Shown: piece after piece, positions 43,204-50,836 of the stretch
How positions within the stretch are numbered: the first letter of the stretch is position 1
Layout of the letters: each line of letters begins with the position of its first letter
Source: Runella sp. MFBS21
Lineage (GTDB): Bacteria > Bacteroidota > Bacteroidia > Cytophagales > Spirosomataceae
Direction of reading: 5' to 3'
NCBI RefSeq assembly: GCF_029433105.1
Contig: NZ_JARNTW010000001.1
Coordinates: forward strand, 806,001-870,000
DNA length: 64,000 nt
The notes under the pieces: generated by a model
Databases searched by the model: none
What the model was told of the DNA's origin: nothing
What the model saw: only the letters and a program-made list of their open reading frames with translations
Program-made: the position numbers and the translations under genes

Positions 43204-43252
43204 TGCGTCGGAGACGCAGCACTATTTTGACCCAAATGGCCGTTTGGGTCAA
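43204..43252. other. Two perfect intergenic hairpins between MFS and RraA-like genes
   Basis: TGCGTC-GGA-GACGCA (43204-43218) and TTGACCCAAA-N6-TTTGGGTCAA (43227-43252) stand eight bases apart. Neither has a following T-run, so they are not ordinary terminators. They may act in RNA processing or as protein sites. Confidence 0.6.
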
Positions 43253-43294
43253 GCTAGACAAATTGAGTACAAAATTTTTAATTAATAAAACAAT

Positions 43295-44008
43295 ATGGAA
43301 ATTATCACACAGTCTTATCCCGTAAAAAAATTTGAAGTCAACTATGATTGGCAGGAGATACAGCACCGTTATCTTAAATTGTATGCTGCCCTCGTATCAG
43401 ATGCGCTCGAGCACATGGGCTATCATAGTCAGTGTATGGCGAGTGGGATTTATCCTCTTACGCATACCATGAAAGTAGCAGGGCCAGCTTTTACGGCGCA
43501 TGGTATCGCCACCCCTAGTCGAGACACCAAAATCCACGATATTCGATTGGGAATGTTTAAAAGCATGACACAGGGTGTAGTACAAATCCGTGATACACAG
43601 GGCGATACTTCGTGTGGGCAATTTGGCGAAATCTCAGCTACTGCTGCGTATGCCCACGGATGTGTGGGTGCCGTGATTGACGGCTCTACGCGTGATTCCA
43701 ACTATTTGATTGATATGAACTTTCCCACTTTTTGTCGTTTCCGAAATCCCGTCGAAGCTTTTGGACGATTTATGGTAGTGGATTATCAAATTCCGATTTA
43801 TGTCAAAGGGATGCAAGGACTCCTCCAAGTAAATCCAGGAGATTATATTTTTGGGGACAACGACGGCGTAGTAGTAGTACCTTTTGAGCTCACGATTCCT
43901 GTTTTGGAACTTGCCGAGGAGTGGTTTGCGTCAGAAGCCAAAAGCCGCCAAGCCATGGCTACAGGCCGTAATCCTTTTGATGTATATGAAGAATTTGGAC
44001 GATTTTAG
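43295..44008 (+). CDS. RraA-like protein (aldolase/dehydrogenase-associated type)
   Basis: 237 residues, a single RraA-like domain: VSDALEHMGYHSQCM, AGPAFTAHGIATPSR, RDTQGDTSCGQFGEISATAAYAHG, then the conserved GAVIDGSTRDSNYLI with R-D at the active site, and GDNDGVVVVP. The family includes 4-hydroxy-4-methyl-2-oxoglutarate/oxaloacetate aldolases and proteins wrongly named menaquinone methyltransferases; in sugar-acid clusters they likely act on keto acids. It ends the locus, 113 bases after the MFS gene across two hairpins, and is followed by a terminator. The aldolase role for breakdown of a keto-acid intermediate is inference. Confidence 0.85.
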   Translation: MEIITQSYPVKKFEVNYDWQEIQHRYLKLYAALVSDALEHMGYHSQCMASGIYPLTHTMKVAGPAFTAHGIATPSRDTKIHDIRLGMFKSMTQGVVQIRDTQGDTSCGQFGEISATAAYAHGCVGAVIDGSTRDSNYLIDMNFPTFCRFRNPVEAFGRFMVVDYQIPIYVKGMQGLLQVNPGDYIFGDNDGVVVVPFELTIPVLELAEEWFASEAKSRQAMATGRNPFDVYEEFGRF

Positions 44009-44041
44009 ATAAGATAAATAGGTTAAATTGTGAGAAAAGAT

Positions 44042-44070
44042 AAACCCCAACTATGGTTGGGGTTTTATTT
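44042..44070 (+). terminator. Rho-independent terminator of the glycan utilisation locus
   Basis: A perfect 10-bp stem (44042-44051 with 44056-44065, loop TATG) is followed by a T-rich run. It lies 33 bases after the RraA-like stop codon and 14 bases before the converging hydroxylase gene ends. Confidence 0.92.
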
Positions 44071-44083
44071 TGAAAGCATACTG

Positions 44084-44713
44084 TCAATTTTCATTGGTTC
44101 GAGGGAAAGTCGAACCAAAAATCTTATCCCAAAAATCCGAACTGACTCCATATCCTTTGTCAGGCTCGGCATAGTGATGAAGCATATGGTGCTTCTTTAA
44201 TTTTTTCCAAAAACCTGCTTTGAAATTAGCGTGGTGAAGTGCATAATGACTCATGTCATAAAACAAATACCCGCTGATAAAACCCGCAAAAAAAGCTGCA
44301 ACAGGAAACGCGCTCATCAAAAGCGCAAATAAAAAATAAAAGGCCGTGGCCAACGGAATACTTACCGACGGAGGCATCACGAGACGTTTGGCATCGTTAG
44401 GAAAATCATGATGGACCCCGTGGAAAATAAAATGGAGGCGCTCCATGATTTTGCCTTTGGGCGTAAAATGAAACACAAATCGGTGCAGGAAATATTCGGT
44501 AAAAGTCCACACAAACAAGCCTCCGCCATAATAGCCAAGAAATGATAAAACGGGCAATTGGCCTACAAAAAGGGCTTTCCAAGAAAAATAAAAAATGACG
44601 GGAATAAAAATAAATAAGGGGACACTATAGTGGACTTTGGAAAGGGCTTCCAACAGGTCACTTTTAAACATCCTTGAGGACTCCGTCGAGTTCGAAACAT
44701 ATTTTTTAGGCAT
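44084..44713 (-). CDS. Fatty acid hydroxylase / sterol desaturase superfamily membrane enzyme
   Basis: 209 residues with four or five hydrophobic segments and the full set of di-iron histidine boxes: H-R-F-V-F-H, H-G-V-H-H, H-Y-A-L-H-H and H-H-M-L-H-H. The layout with an HFIFHGVHHDFPND phrase is that of fatty acid 2-hydroxylases of the Scs7/FA2H type that hydroxylate the acyl chain of ceramides; bacterial carotenoid hydroxylases share the histidine boxes but differ around them. It is the last gene of the lipid island, 168 bases behind the DUF4833 gene, on the same strand. Role in hydroxylating ceramide is inferred from family and context. Confidence 0.82.
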   Translation of the reverse strand: MPKKYVSNSTESSRMFKSDLLEALSKVHYSVPLFIFIPVIFYFSWKALFVGQLPVLSFLGYYGGGLFVWTFTEYFLHRFVFHFTPKGKIMERLHFIFHGVHHDFPNDAKRLVMPPSVSIPLATAFYFLFALLMSAFPVAAFFAGFISGYLFYDMSHYALHHANFKAGFWKKLKKHHMLHHYAEPDKGYGVSSDFWDKIFGSTFPRTNEN

Positions 44714-44881
44714 GTTAGGACGGTTTTTAAAGGTGGAAAAATTGTTTTTCGAATAGCTGTAGTACGTTACTGATAATAAAATTTTGCAAATAGCAGTGCT
44801 AGGAATTGGTGAATTCCGATTGATAATGAGCGTTTTTTGTTTTTTTAGTGAGGTCGCTTATCTCTAATACATAAGCAATAG

Positions 44882-45463
44882 TTAGGAGGGTTTGAAACGG
44901 TGAACGATTGTTTTTCCAGTAGCTGTTTCGGTGCCTTTTAATTCGATATAAAGCACATTGGGTGACCAAAATGTACCGCCATCGATGCGGATAAAAACCC
45001 GCTGCAAGACACATTCTTTTTGGGCAATGTCAGTATAAACTCGGTATTGATTTTTGGTATCTTTTTTCAACAACAAAGGTAATTTTGAATAGGCCACTGA
45101 GCGTAATTCATATTGGCCATTACCAATTTTTTTTGCATTGATACCATACGCAAACTTCCTTTGAATATAGTTGAGGTCTTTGTGGGCGCCACCTTCAGGA
45201 TAGCGTATCCAAAAGGCATGAATGGGGCTACCTTCTTCTAGCTGACCTTTTTCGTTGATATTGAGTTCATAACAGATGGTGTTGGTATTAGGGTCACGCT
45301 GAATATAAAAAAGTAACTTAGGCAATCCACTTGGTATTGGAAAGGTCTCAGGGTCGGGAAGAGGCCCATTGAAAGAGGGTGCTGTGTGATTGGGTGCAAT
45401 GGCACTTATAAACGATAGACCTACTATAAGGACAATCAACAAACGGTTTACTACTGACTTCAT
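44882..45463 (-). CDS. DUF4833-like exported protein
   Basis: 193 residues with a signal peptide (LLIVLIVGLSFISAIAP). The rest is a compact beta-rich domain: LPKLLFYIQRDPNTNTICYELNIN, PIHAFWIRYPEGG, FAYGINAKKIGNGQYEL, and a cysteine-containing C-terminal part. I match it to DUF4833 from the F-x-I-x-R-x-x-N-x-N-T-x-x-Y-E-L pattern. No catalytic residues can be named. It is the last gene of the tight operon with the nucleotidyltransferase and CDP-alcohol transferase (nine bases after the PfkB gene). An exported protein at the end of a lipid operon could act on lipids in the periplasm; this is a guess. Confidence 0.72.
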   Translation of the reverse strand: MKSVVNRLLIVLIVGLSFISAIAPNHTAPSFNGPLPDPETFPIPSGLPKLLFYIQRDPNTNTICYELNINEKGQLEEGSPIHAFWIRYPEGGAHKDLNYIQRKFAYGINAKKIGNGQYELRSVAYSKLPLLLKKDTKNQYRVYTDIAQKECVLQRVFIRIDGGTFWSPNVLYIELKGTETATGKTIVHRFKPS

Positions 45464-45472
45464 ACGCTTACT

Positions 45473-46402
45473 TCATGACTGTGAAATGGAAGAAGCTAAC
45501 TCCTCCCAAGGAAAAATTTTCTCGTGTAAAGTTGAGTTTAAGATATTCTCAACTTGCTGCAAATCACCTGAAAAAGGCCCAGAAGATTGGATTTTGATAG
45601 TGGCCATTGCTGCCCCAAATTCCCCTGCTTCTTGTGGATTTCCACCTTTTATTTTTTTCAACAAATAACCCGCCATATAAGTGTCACCACAGCCCGTGGC
45701 ATCTACTACCTGTTTGGGTTTGAAGGCGGGAATTTCATAAAAATTGCCTTCGGTATAAATCACCGAGCCCTTGCTGCCAAGCGTGATAATGACTTCTTTC
45801 ACGCCCATTTCGGCCAAATAAAGTGCACCTGCCCTGATTTCTTTTTGACCCGTAATCACCTCCATTTCGTACTCATTGGCTTTCAAAATACTTACATGGG
45901 CCAATGCTTCATCTTTGTCAACCCAGTCGGTATAATGTACTTTTTGATTTTTGACAAAACGTAAAAAGCCTTGAATATCAAGCGAAACCATTCCTTTTTG
46001 GGCCAGCGCTTTCAGCAGTTCCACCGATATATCGTCGGAGAGAAGGGGGCCAAGATGGTAAATTTGAGCATCAATATTTGGCAACAAAGCTACTTCTTTG
46101 GTAAAAGGGTCGGCTTTGTACAAGACATTTTGCTCGCGGTGGTCTTGGTTTTGACTATAAATATTTTCAAAAAATACGGTATGCTCGCTTGGTAAAGTTG
46201 TAATTTCAATTCCTTCTTTTTGCAATTGCTCCACAATCGGAAGCTCTGCCGCTGCTACTGCCGTAATGAGCCGATAATCAACGTCAAATTTTTGGATGGC
46301 TTTCGAAAAATAAAACGAAGTACCACCCGGCATAAAATTGACGGATTGCGTGGTTACTACTTTATCAAGTGTAATATGCCCAATTGTACAAATATCATAC
46401 AT
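45473..46402 (-). CDS. PfkB family carbohydrate kinase
   Basis: 309 residues. PfkB features: the N-terminal G-G-T motif (FMPGGTSFYFSKAI), ATP and substrate region LDIQGFLR, LKANEYEMEVITG, then the second signature VVDATGCGDTYMAGYLL with the catalytic aspartate. It lacks the extra lid strands of ribokinase by length. The family phosphorylates sugars, nucleosides or polyols such as inositol. Encoded 29 bases after the HAD gene in the operon with a nucleotidyltransferase and CDP-alcohol transferase, it could supply the phosphorylated alcohol that is activated or transferred to the lipid. Substrate unknown. Confidence 0.88.
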   Translation of the reverse strand: MYDICTIGHITLDKVVTTQSVNFMPGGTSFYFSKAIQKFDVDYRLITAVAAAELPIVEQLQKEGIEITTLPSEHTVFFENIYSQNQDHREQNVLYKADPFTKEVALLPNIDAQIYHLGPLLSDDISVELLKALAQKGMVSLDIQGFLRFVKNQKVHYTDWVDKDEALAHVSILKANEYEMEVITGQKEIRAGALYLAEMGVKEVIITLGSKGSVIYTEGNFYEIPAFKPKQVVDATGCGDTYMAGYLLKKIKGGNPQEAGEFGAAMATIKIQSSGPFSGDLQQVENILNSTLHEKIFPWEELASSISQS

Positions 46403-46431
46403 GGCTCAAAATGATTTGGTGTCAGATGTGT

Positions 46432-47145
46432 TTAAAAAAGAATACTATCTAGGATTTTGATGGCCTCCAAAAGCTTCCCAAAATCGCCAATTTCGGCATC
46501 AGAGATAGATATGGAGGTATCTTCTTCCCAACCTTGGACATTCAGCCAAATAGCCTGGCAACCCACTTCTTTGGCTGGTACGATATCTTTGCTGTAGGAG
46601 TCGCCTACTACTACACATTCCTCAGGCGGCAATTGCAACTGCGCCACTCCAAGCCGATAGATGTCGGGGTTGGGCTTACGCACTCCCACCACTGCCGATT
46701 CTACGATTGCCTTAAAAAAATGACGGATACCAAAATCGGCTAGTACGCTGTTGATATTTCCATAAAAATTAGAAACCAAAACCAAGGGATATTGCTCATA
46801 CAATGCCTCCAAAGTAGGAATCGCTTTCTGCACGGTAGTTTTGGCAAAAAGATGACAATCTTGGGCGATAAGCTCTACGAGACTTTTATCAAGCTCAAAA
46901 CCATTATCGACCAAAAAACGAAACTGTTGGTCGATTTTCAACGCTAATGTATCATAGAAAGTATGGTGAGGCATCACAATAGGATGAATAGCCAACGCCT
47001 TCTCCCCAAAAGAATAAGCTTTTGAAAATGCCTCCTGAGGAATGTCTATGTGATGTTTTTGATAGCTATTCCACAATACCCCGCCCCAATGTAGGCCGTT
47101 GGTATCGATAGTACCGCCATAATCTAACAATACGCCTCTAATCAT
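46432..47145 (-). CDS. HAD superfamily hydrolase (phosphatase)
   Basis: 237 residues from the ATG at 47145 (IRGVLLDYGGTIDTNG); an upstream frame to 47262 lies in the flippase gene and is not needed. Motif I is D-Y-G-G-T, with Gly instead of the second Asp, as in a subgroup of HAD enzymes that includes YihX-type phosphatases (D-L-G-N-V). Motif II is VLVSNFYG, motif III KPNPDIYRLG, motif IV VVVGDSYSKDIVPAKEVG. A helical cap lies between I and II. Placed between the flippase-like and PfkB genes, it may remove a phosphate from a lipid or sugar phosphate in the pathway, for example from a phosphatidyl-polyol-phosphate. Confidence 0.85.
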   Translation of the reverse strand: MIRGVLLDYGGTIDTNGLHWGGVLWNSYQKHHIDIPQEAFSKAYSFGEKALAIHPIVMPHHTFYDTLALKIDQQFRFLVDNGFELDKSLVELIAQDCHLFAKTTVQKAIPTLEALYEQYPLVLVSNFYGNINSVLADFGIRHFFKAIVESAVVGVRKPNPDIYRLGVAQLQLPPEECVVVGDSYSKDIVPAKEVGCQAIWLNVQGWEEDTSISISDAEIGDFGKLLEAIKILDSILF

Positions 47146-47162
47146 AATATCTGTTCGGTTTT

Positions 47163-48209
47163 TCAAAATGATGCACTCTCCGGCATCGGTTCCAATTTTT
47201 GGGGTTGTTTGGGTAGATAAGTAGGTGTAAATTTTAGTAAAACTAACCCAATCAGTATCCATACCAACTCCCTGATTCTCATTACTATTCCAATAAAAAG
47301 CCCCGCTTCAGACGGTAAGCCAATACTCCTTAAAGCTAACGCCAAGCCACCTTCGCGGGTTCCGAGCTGCATCGGAAAGAAAAAGACCACGTTGGCAAAT
47401 AAAGATGAACCAGAGCTCACAATCAACGACTGCACTACCGACATCTCCAATCCAATAGCTTGTGCTGTAAAGTATATTTCGGCGCAGCCCACCACCCGTG
47501 CCACAAACTCAAGCCACAGAGAAGCATGGAAGCGCCCTTTGCGTTCGGCGTATAAAATCCGAATTTGGTCATCTATTTCTTGTAATGTATCCGCTTTTTC
47601 TTGGGCGAAAGTTTTGGCTTTTGTTTTGATAAAAGGGAGTTTTTGCAATAGGTTAAAAGTACTTACCGTAAACCCGCGCTGATATACCCTTACAAACCAA
47701 AATCCCAAGACCAACCCTATGACAAGCATAACGCCACATCCCCCTATCATGAGCGGTGAAAGAGGTACAGCCCACACAATCAAAACAATGGAAGCCAACC
47801 AAAAAATGACGTGTGAAAACATATGCATCAGACTATACAAGAGCACCGACGAAGTGGCTTTTTGGATACCCACGGCGGGCTTCAATTCCATGATGCGGTA
47901 AGGCTCACCGCCCAACGCCACAAAAGGTGTAATGTAATTGATGATATAACCCGTAATGGTAAGACGCAACACCGCCCAAAAAGGCAAGTCTGTTTCGGGT
48001 CGCTGTGGCTCTTCTATAATCGCCTGAAAAGCAAAGGCATTGAGTACATAAATCACCAGCCAGCTTCCAATCACGGGCAAAAACCACCAACCTGTTTTTT
48101 GGATATTTTGCCAAATAGTCTCTATACCCATGCCATATATCATATAGCCGAGCGACAAGACCCCAATGACCAAAAATAGGGCTTTATATATTTGCGTACT
48201 TATTTTCAC
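47163..48209 (-). CDS. Lysylphosphatidylglycerol synthase TM-like (flippase-type) membrane protein
   Basis: 348 residues, eight or more membrane helices. The family pattern is visible: KTGWWFLPVIGSWLVIYVLNAFAF, then ITGYIINYITPFVALGGEPYRI, SSVLLYSLMHMFSHVIFW, and NVVFFFPMQLGTREGGLALAL with the conserved G-x-x-E-G-G near the C-terminus. Members of this LPG_synthase_TM/UPF0104 family flip or otherwise help move (glyco)lipids. Its start overlaps the end of the CDP-alcohol transferase gene by 26 bases, which couples the two. It is the natural candidate for moving the lipid product across the inner membrane. Confidence 0.85.
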   Translation of the reverse strand: MKISTQIYKALFLVIGVLSLGYMIYGMGIETIWQNIQKTGWWFLPVIGSWLVIYVLNAFAFQAIIEEPQRPETDLPFWAVLRLTITGYIINYITPFVALGGEPYRIMELKPAVGIQKATSSVLLYSLMHMFSHVIFWLASIVLIVWAVPLSPLMIGGCGVMLVIGLVLGFWFVRVYQRGFTVSTFNLLQKLPFIKTKAKTFAQEKADTLQEIDDQIRILYAERKGRFHASLWLEFVARVVGCAEIYFTAQAIGLEMSVVQSLIVSSGSSLFANVVFFFPMQLGTREGGLALALRSIGLPSEAGLFIGIVMRIRELVWILIGLVLLKFTPTYLPKQPQKLEPMPESASF

Positions 48210-49140
48210 TAGGGTGGGTCAACTGTTGATAAAAATGACGACTTACTTTCTCCTGACTCACGCACATATAAATCAAGATAGGATTCAAGATGAAAATATC
48301 GAACATGAAATAAATCCAAGCTTGGTCGATAAAGAGCCACAAAAACAGAAACAAAACGCGCGTATTGAACTGAACGATGTTGGTATATTTCATCAAAGGT
48401 TTGTTTTGAGCTCTAAAATCCCGTATCAAATCTTGCGGAAGACCGTTGGGGAATCGCTTACGAACAAGAGCCAAAAGTTTTTGTAAATGAGGCGAAAAAC
48501 TTTCTTGGAGATTGGTGTAGTTGAGATACGTTCGTGCTACGAGTTTCATCCCAAAGTTTTTGGACCAAGAAAGTTGGTCATATTCTTTTTGTAAATCGCG
48601 GCTATTGTCGAGTTCGCTACCTGATGTACCTTTGATAAAAAACAAATGCACGTTGCGATAATAATCGGCCATCGCGGATTGCACTACGTGAGATAGCCCC
48701 GCTACTACGCCCGGCACCCAAATCAAGGCGCTCCAGCCTTCGTTTTGGCTACGCAAGCAAATTGCGATATGAATCGAAATAAACCAAAAATCCCCCGCCG
48801 CTCCGTCCAAAATACGCCCAAGTCGGCTTTTGTTGTTGGTGAGGCGTGCAAGCTGACCGTCGGCGCTATCGAGCGAATTGGCAAAAACCAACAACAACAT
48901 CCCGATGACATTGATCCAAAGCTCTTGGTAATAAAACAAAATACCGGCCGCTACTCCAAAAAAGATACTGACAATCGTAACGGGGTTGGGGGTAATACCT
49001 ACTTTAGCACAAAATAGCGCGATTTGGTAGCCAATAGGCCGATAAAACCAAATATCGATTTGCTCTTCGGTATCGTTGGATTTGAGTGAGCTTTCAAACG
49101 CACTTTCTTTTTTCTCTTCGAGGGTGGTATTGGTTGCCAT
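48184..49140 (-). CDS. CDP-alcohol phosphatidyltransferase family enzyme
   Basis: 318 residues from the ATG at 49140. The family motif D-x2-D-G-x2-A-R-x8-G-x3-D lies at residues 91-112 (DSADGQLARL...GRILD), but the following step to the last Asp is four residues (D112-GAAG-D117) rather than the usual three; Gly stands where the catalytic Asp is expected. Several helices follow, then a hydrophilic stretch and a helical C-terminus. The enzyme should transfer a phosphoalcohol from a CDP-activated donor to an alcohol, making a phosphodiester lipid. The nucleotidyltransferase two genes upstream could make the CDP-alcohol. Lipid acceptor unknown; ceramide is a candidate from the neighbourhood. Confidence 0.87.
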   Translation of the reverse strand: MATNTTLEEKKESAFESSLKSNDTEEQIDIWFYRPIGYQIALFCAKVGITPNPVTIVSIFFGVAAGILFYYQELWINVIGMLLLVFANSLDSADGQLARLTNNKSRLGRILDGAAGDFWFISIHIAICLRSQNEGWSALIWVPGVVAGLSHVVQSAMADYYRNVHLFFIKGTSGSELDNSRDLQKEYDQLSWSKNFGMKLVARTYLNYTNLQESFSPHLQKLLALVRKRFPNGLPQDLIRDFRAQNKPLMKYTNIVQFNTRVLFLFLWLFIDQAWIYFMFDIFILNPILIYMCVSQEKVSRHFYQQLTHPSENKYANI

Positions 49141-49144
49141 GCTG

Positions 49145-50008
49145 TTATCTATTAAATTGTTGAACAATAGATTGCGCAATGTAGCTAGCAGCTTCTTCGC
49201 GACAAGGCGCAAAACTGGGCCAATCGTTGAGGTCGATGATATGAAAACTTCCGTCTTTACTCACGATAGCATCTCCGCCATAAATATGTACCCCTAGGGC
49301 TTCAGCTGAGGCATTGGCTACTTTTTGTAGCTCATTTATATCAAACTCATGATAAAGCGACTGCCCATTGATGGCTTCGTAGCCAGTGTATTTGTGGTGG
49401 TTGTTGTCGTAAGGATAAAACCAAAAAAAGAAGCCAGTATCTCTGACGGCATAAAACTTCACCAAGTCGCCGACCAAATGTTGCGAAATAACGGCATCAT
49501 GAATATCCCGAAAAGTATATTCACGTAGGATTTCTTTGGCCTCTTTGATTGAAGCCGCAAACGTCACGTCCTCTTTGTGAATAGCGTGGAAATCCCCACG
49601 TTTAATCCAAAAACCTTTGCCCGGAAGTTGGTCAAATACTTCGTTGTCGGCATAGGTAGTGGGCACAATAAAACTCTTTGGATACGGAATTCCGTTTTGA
49701 ATCAAGCCATTGGTCATGTTGATTCGAAAACAATTTTCGATACCAAAGCCTGAGTTGACAATCTTTTTGCCTTCGTTTTCAAGTTGTTGCAATTTTTTAA
49801 CTACCTCTTTCTGGCGCCCCATTGTAAAGATATAGTCTTCTTGTATCTCTTCTTTTTGAAGAAACTCATCTTCACAACAAATCGTAACATGGCACTGCAT
49901 TTTTTCTAAATTCTGTGCTACAAGCGAAAAAATAGCGTCGTCATTTCCGATATGGTTAGGTGAAAATTTTCGATTGCGGTGTACTCCTAATACTTTTAAA
50001 TGATTCAT
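49145..50008 (-). CDS. ATP-grasp-like enzyme
   Basis: 287 residues. The fold is recognisable from the ATP-grasp order: N-terminal preATP-like region (VLGVHRNRKFSPNHIGNDDAIF), then KGFWIKRGDFHAI with the ATP-binding lysine, VISQHLVGDLVKFYAV, and the metal-binding end GGDAIVSKDGSFHIIDLNDWPSF, where D-x-N holds magnesium. Such enzymes join a carboxylate to an amine, thiol or hydroxyl using ATP. The start overlaps the nucleotidyltransferase stop (ATGA), and the gap to the CDP-alcohol transferase gene is four bases, so it belongs to the same pathway. An ATP-grasp ligase in a lipid head-group operon is unusual; it might add an amino acid to the head group. Confidence 0.8.
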   Translation of the reverse strand: MNHLKVLGVHRNRKFSPNHIGNDDAIFSLVAQNLEKMQCHVTICCEDEFLQKEEIQEDYIFTMGRQKEVVKKLQQLENEGKKIVNSGFGIENCFRINMTNGLIQNGIPYPKSFIVPTTYADNEVFDQLPGKGFWIKRGDFHAIHKEDVTFAASIKEAKEILREYTFRDIHDAVISQHLVGDLVKFYAVRDTGFFFWFYPYDNNHHKYTGYEAINGQSLYHEFDINELQKVANASAEALGVHIYGGDAIVSKDGSFHIIDLNDWPSFAPCREEAASYIAQSIVQQFNR

Positions 50009-50742
50009 TTTAAGGTAACTTCATGATTTGGTGTCGGCTGCTGTTCGCTCAAAAAGCGTTCGGCAGTAGTAATATCCCAGACGTGGTCGATGTCCACAAT
50101 TTTGGAAAAAGAGTAAGCCTGTAATGGTATGTTTGTTTCGATTAAATAGCGTTGAAAATTTCGCATCCGGTTCGTGCCTTTTTCTACAGCCTCAATCGCC
50201 CGATTGAGCGCAGGACGACGCAAGCAATAAATGCCCCCCGAAATATAAGGCGTACTGTTTTGGTTGGTATCCGTAAATGCCGTGATTTGCTGCTGTGCAT
50301 CCACAGAGACAAAAAGTGGGCTTTCGTCGTCCACAAAAGTAGTAACAGCCATTAGGCCACCTACTTGAGTATTTTGCTGGAAAGCGGCAATATAATCGGC
50401 AAATTCTTCTTCCCGAAACACCGTGTCGGTAGTAGTAAGGCAGAGAGAATCAAGCTGCTGGGAGGCTTTCAGCAACTCATAAAAACTATGGAGCGAACTA
50501 GGCGTAGATTTTTTGATTATCTTCAACGGGACTGGGTAAATGCTTGATAGTAAGTGTGTCTCTAGTAATTCTGATTCTTCGTTGATGATAATTTGGATGG
50601 TTTTAGCGCCATTTTTCGCAAATATCCGAATGAGCCTATCGATGAGCATTTCTCCATGAAGTTGCACCATAGGCTTAGGAAATTGAAAGCCTTCCTTTGC
50701 CAAACGTGACCCTTCTCCAGCGGCTATGATTGCATAATTCAT
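50005..50742 (-). CDS. Sugar/alcohol-phosphate nucleotidyltransferase
   Basis: 245 residues, an NTP_transferase domain: AIIAAGEGSRLAKEGFQFPKP with the G-x-G-x-R and K-P pyrophosphorylase signature, then CLTTTDTVFREEEF as the middle metal site region, and ISGGIYCLRRPAL. It activates a phosphorylated alcohol or sugar to an NDP derivative. With a CDP-alcohol transferase two genes downstream, cytidylyl transfer (like inositol-1-phosphate or choline-phosphate cytidylyltransferases) is the best guess. It is the first gene of the seven-gene operon, 94 bases after the DUF5686 gene, and overlaps the ATP-grasp gene by ATGA. Confidence 0.85.
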   Translation of the reverse strand: MNYAIIAAGEGSRLAKEGFQFPKPMVQLHGEMLIDRLIRIFAKNGAKTIQIIINEESELLETHLLSSIYPVPLKIIKKSTPSSLHSFYELLKASQQLDSLCLTTTDTVFREEEFADYIAAFQQNTQVGGLMAVTTFVDDESPLFVSVDAQQQITAFTDTNQNSTPYISGGIYCLRRPALNRAIEAVEKGTNRMRNFQRYLIETNIPLQAYSFSKIVDIDHVWDITTAERFLSEQQPTPNHEVTLK

Positions 50743-50836
50743 ATTGGTGTTTGTCTATGTCTTTCTGGATTTTTCCTTCGTGCTATGGTAAAAAATACAA
50801 CCACAGAGAGAAGGAGCTATTCAAAAAGAGCTGATT

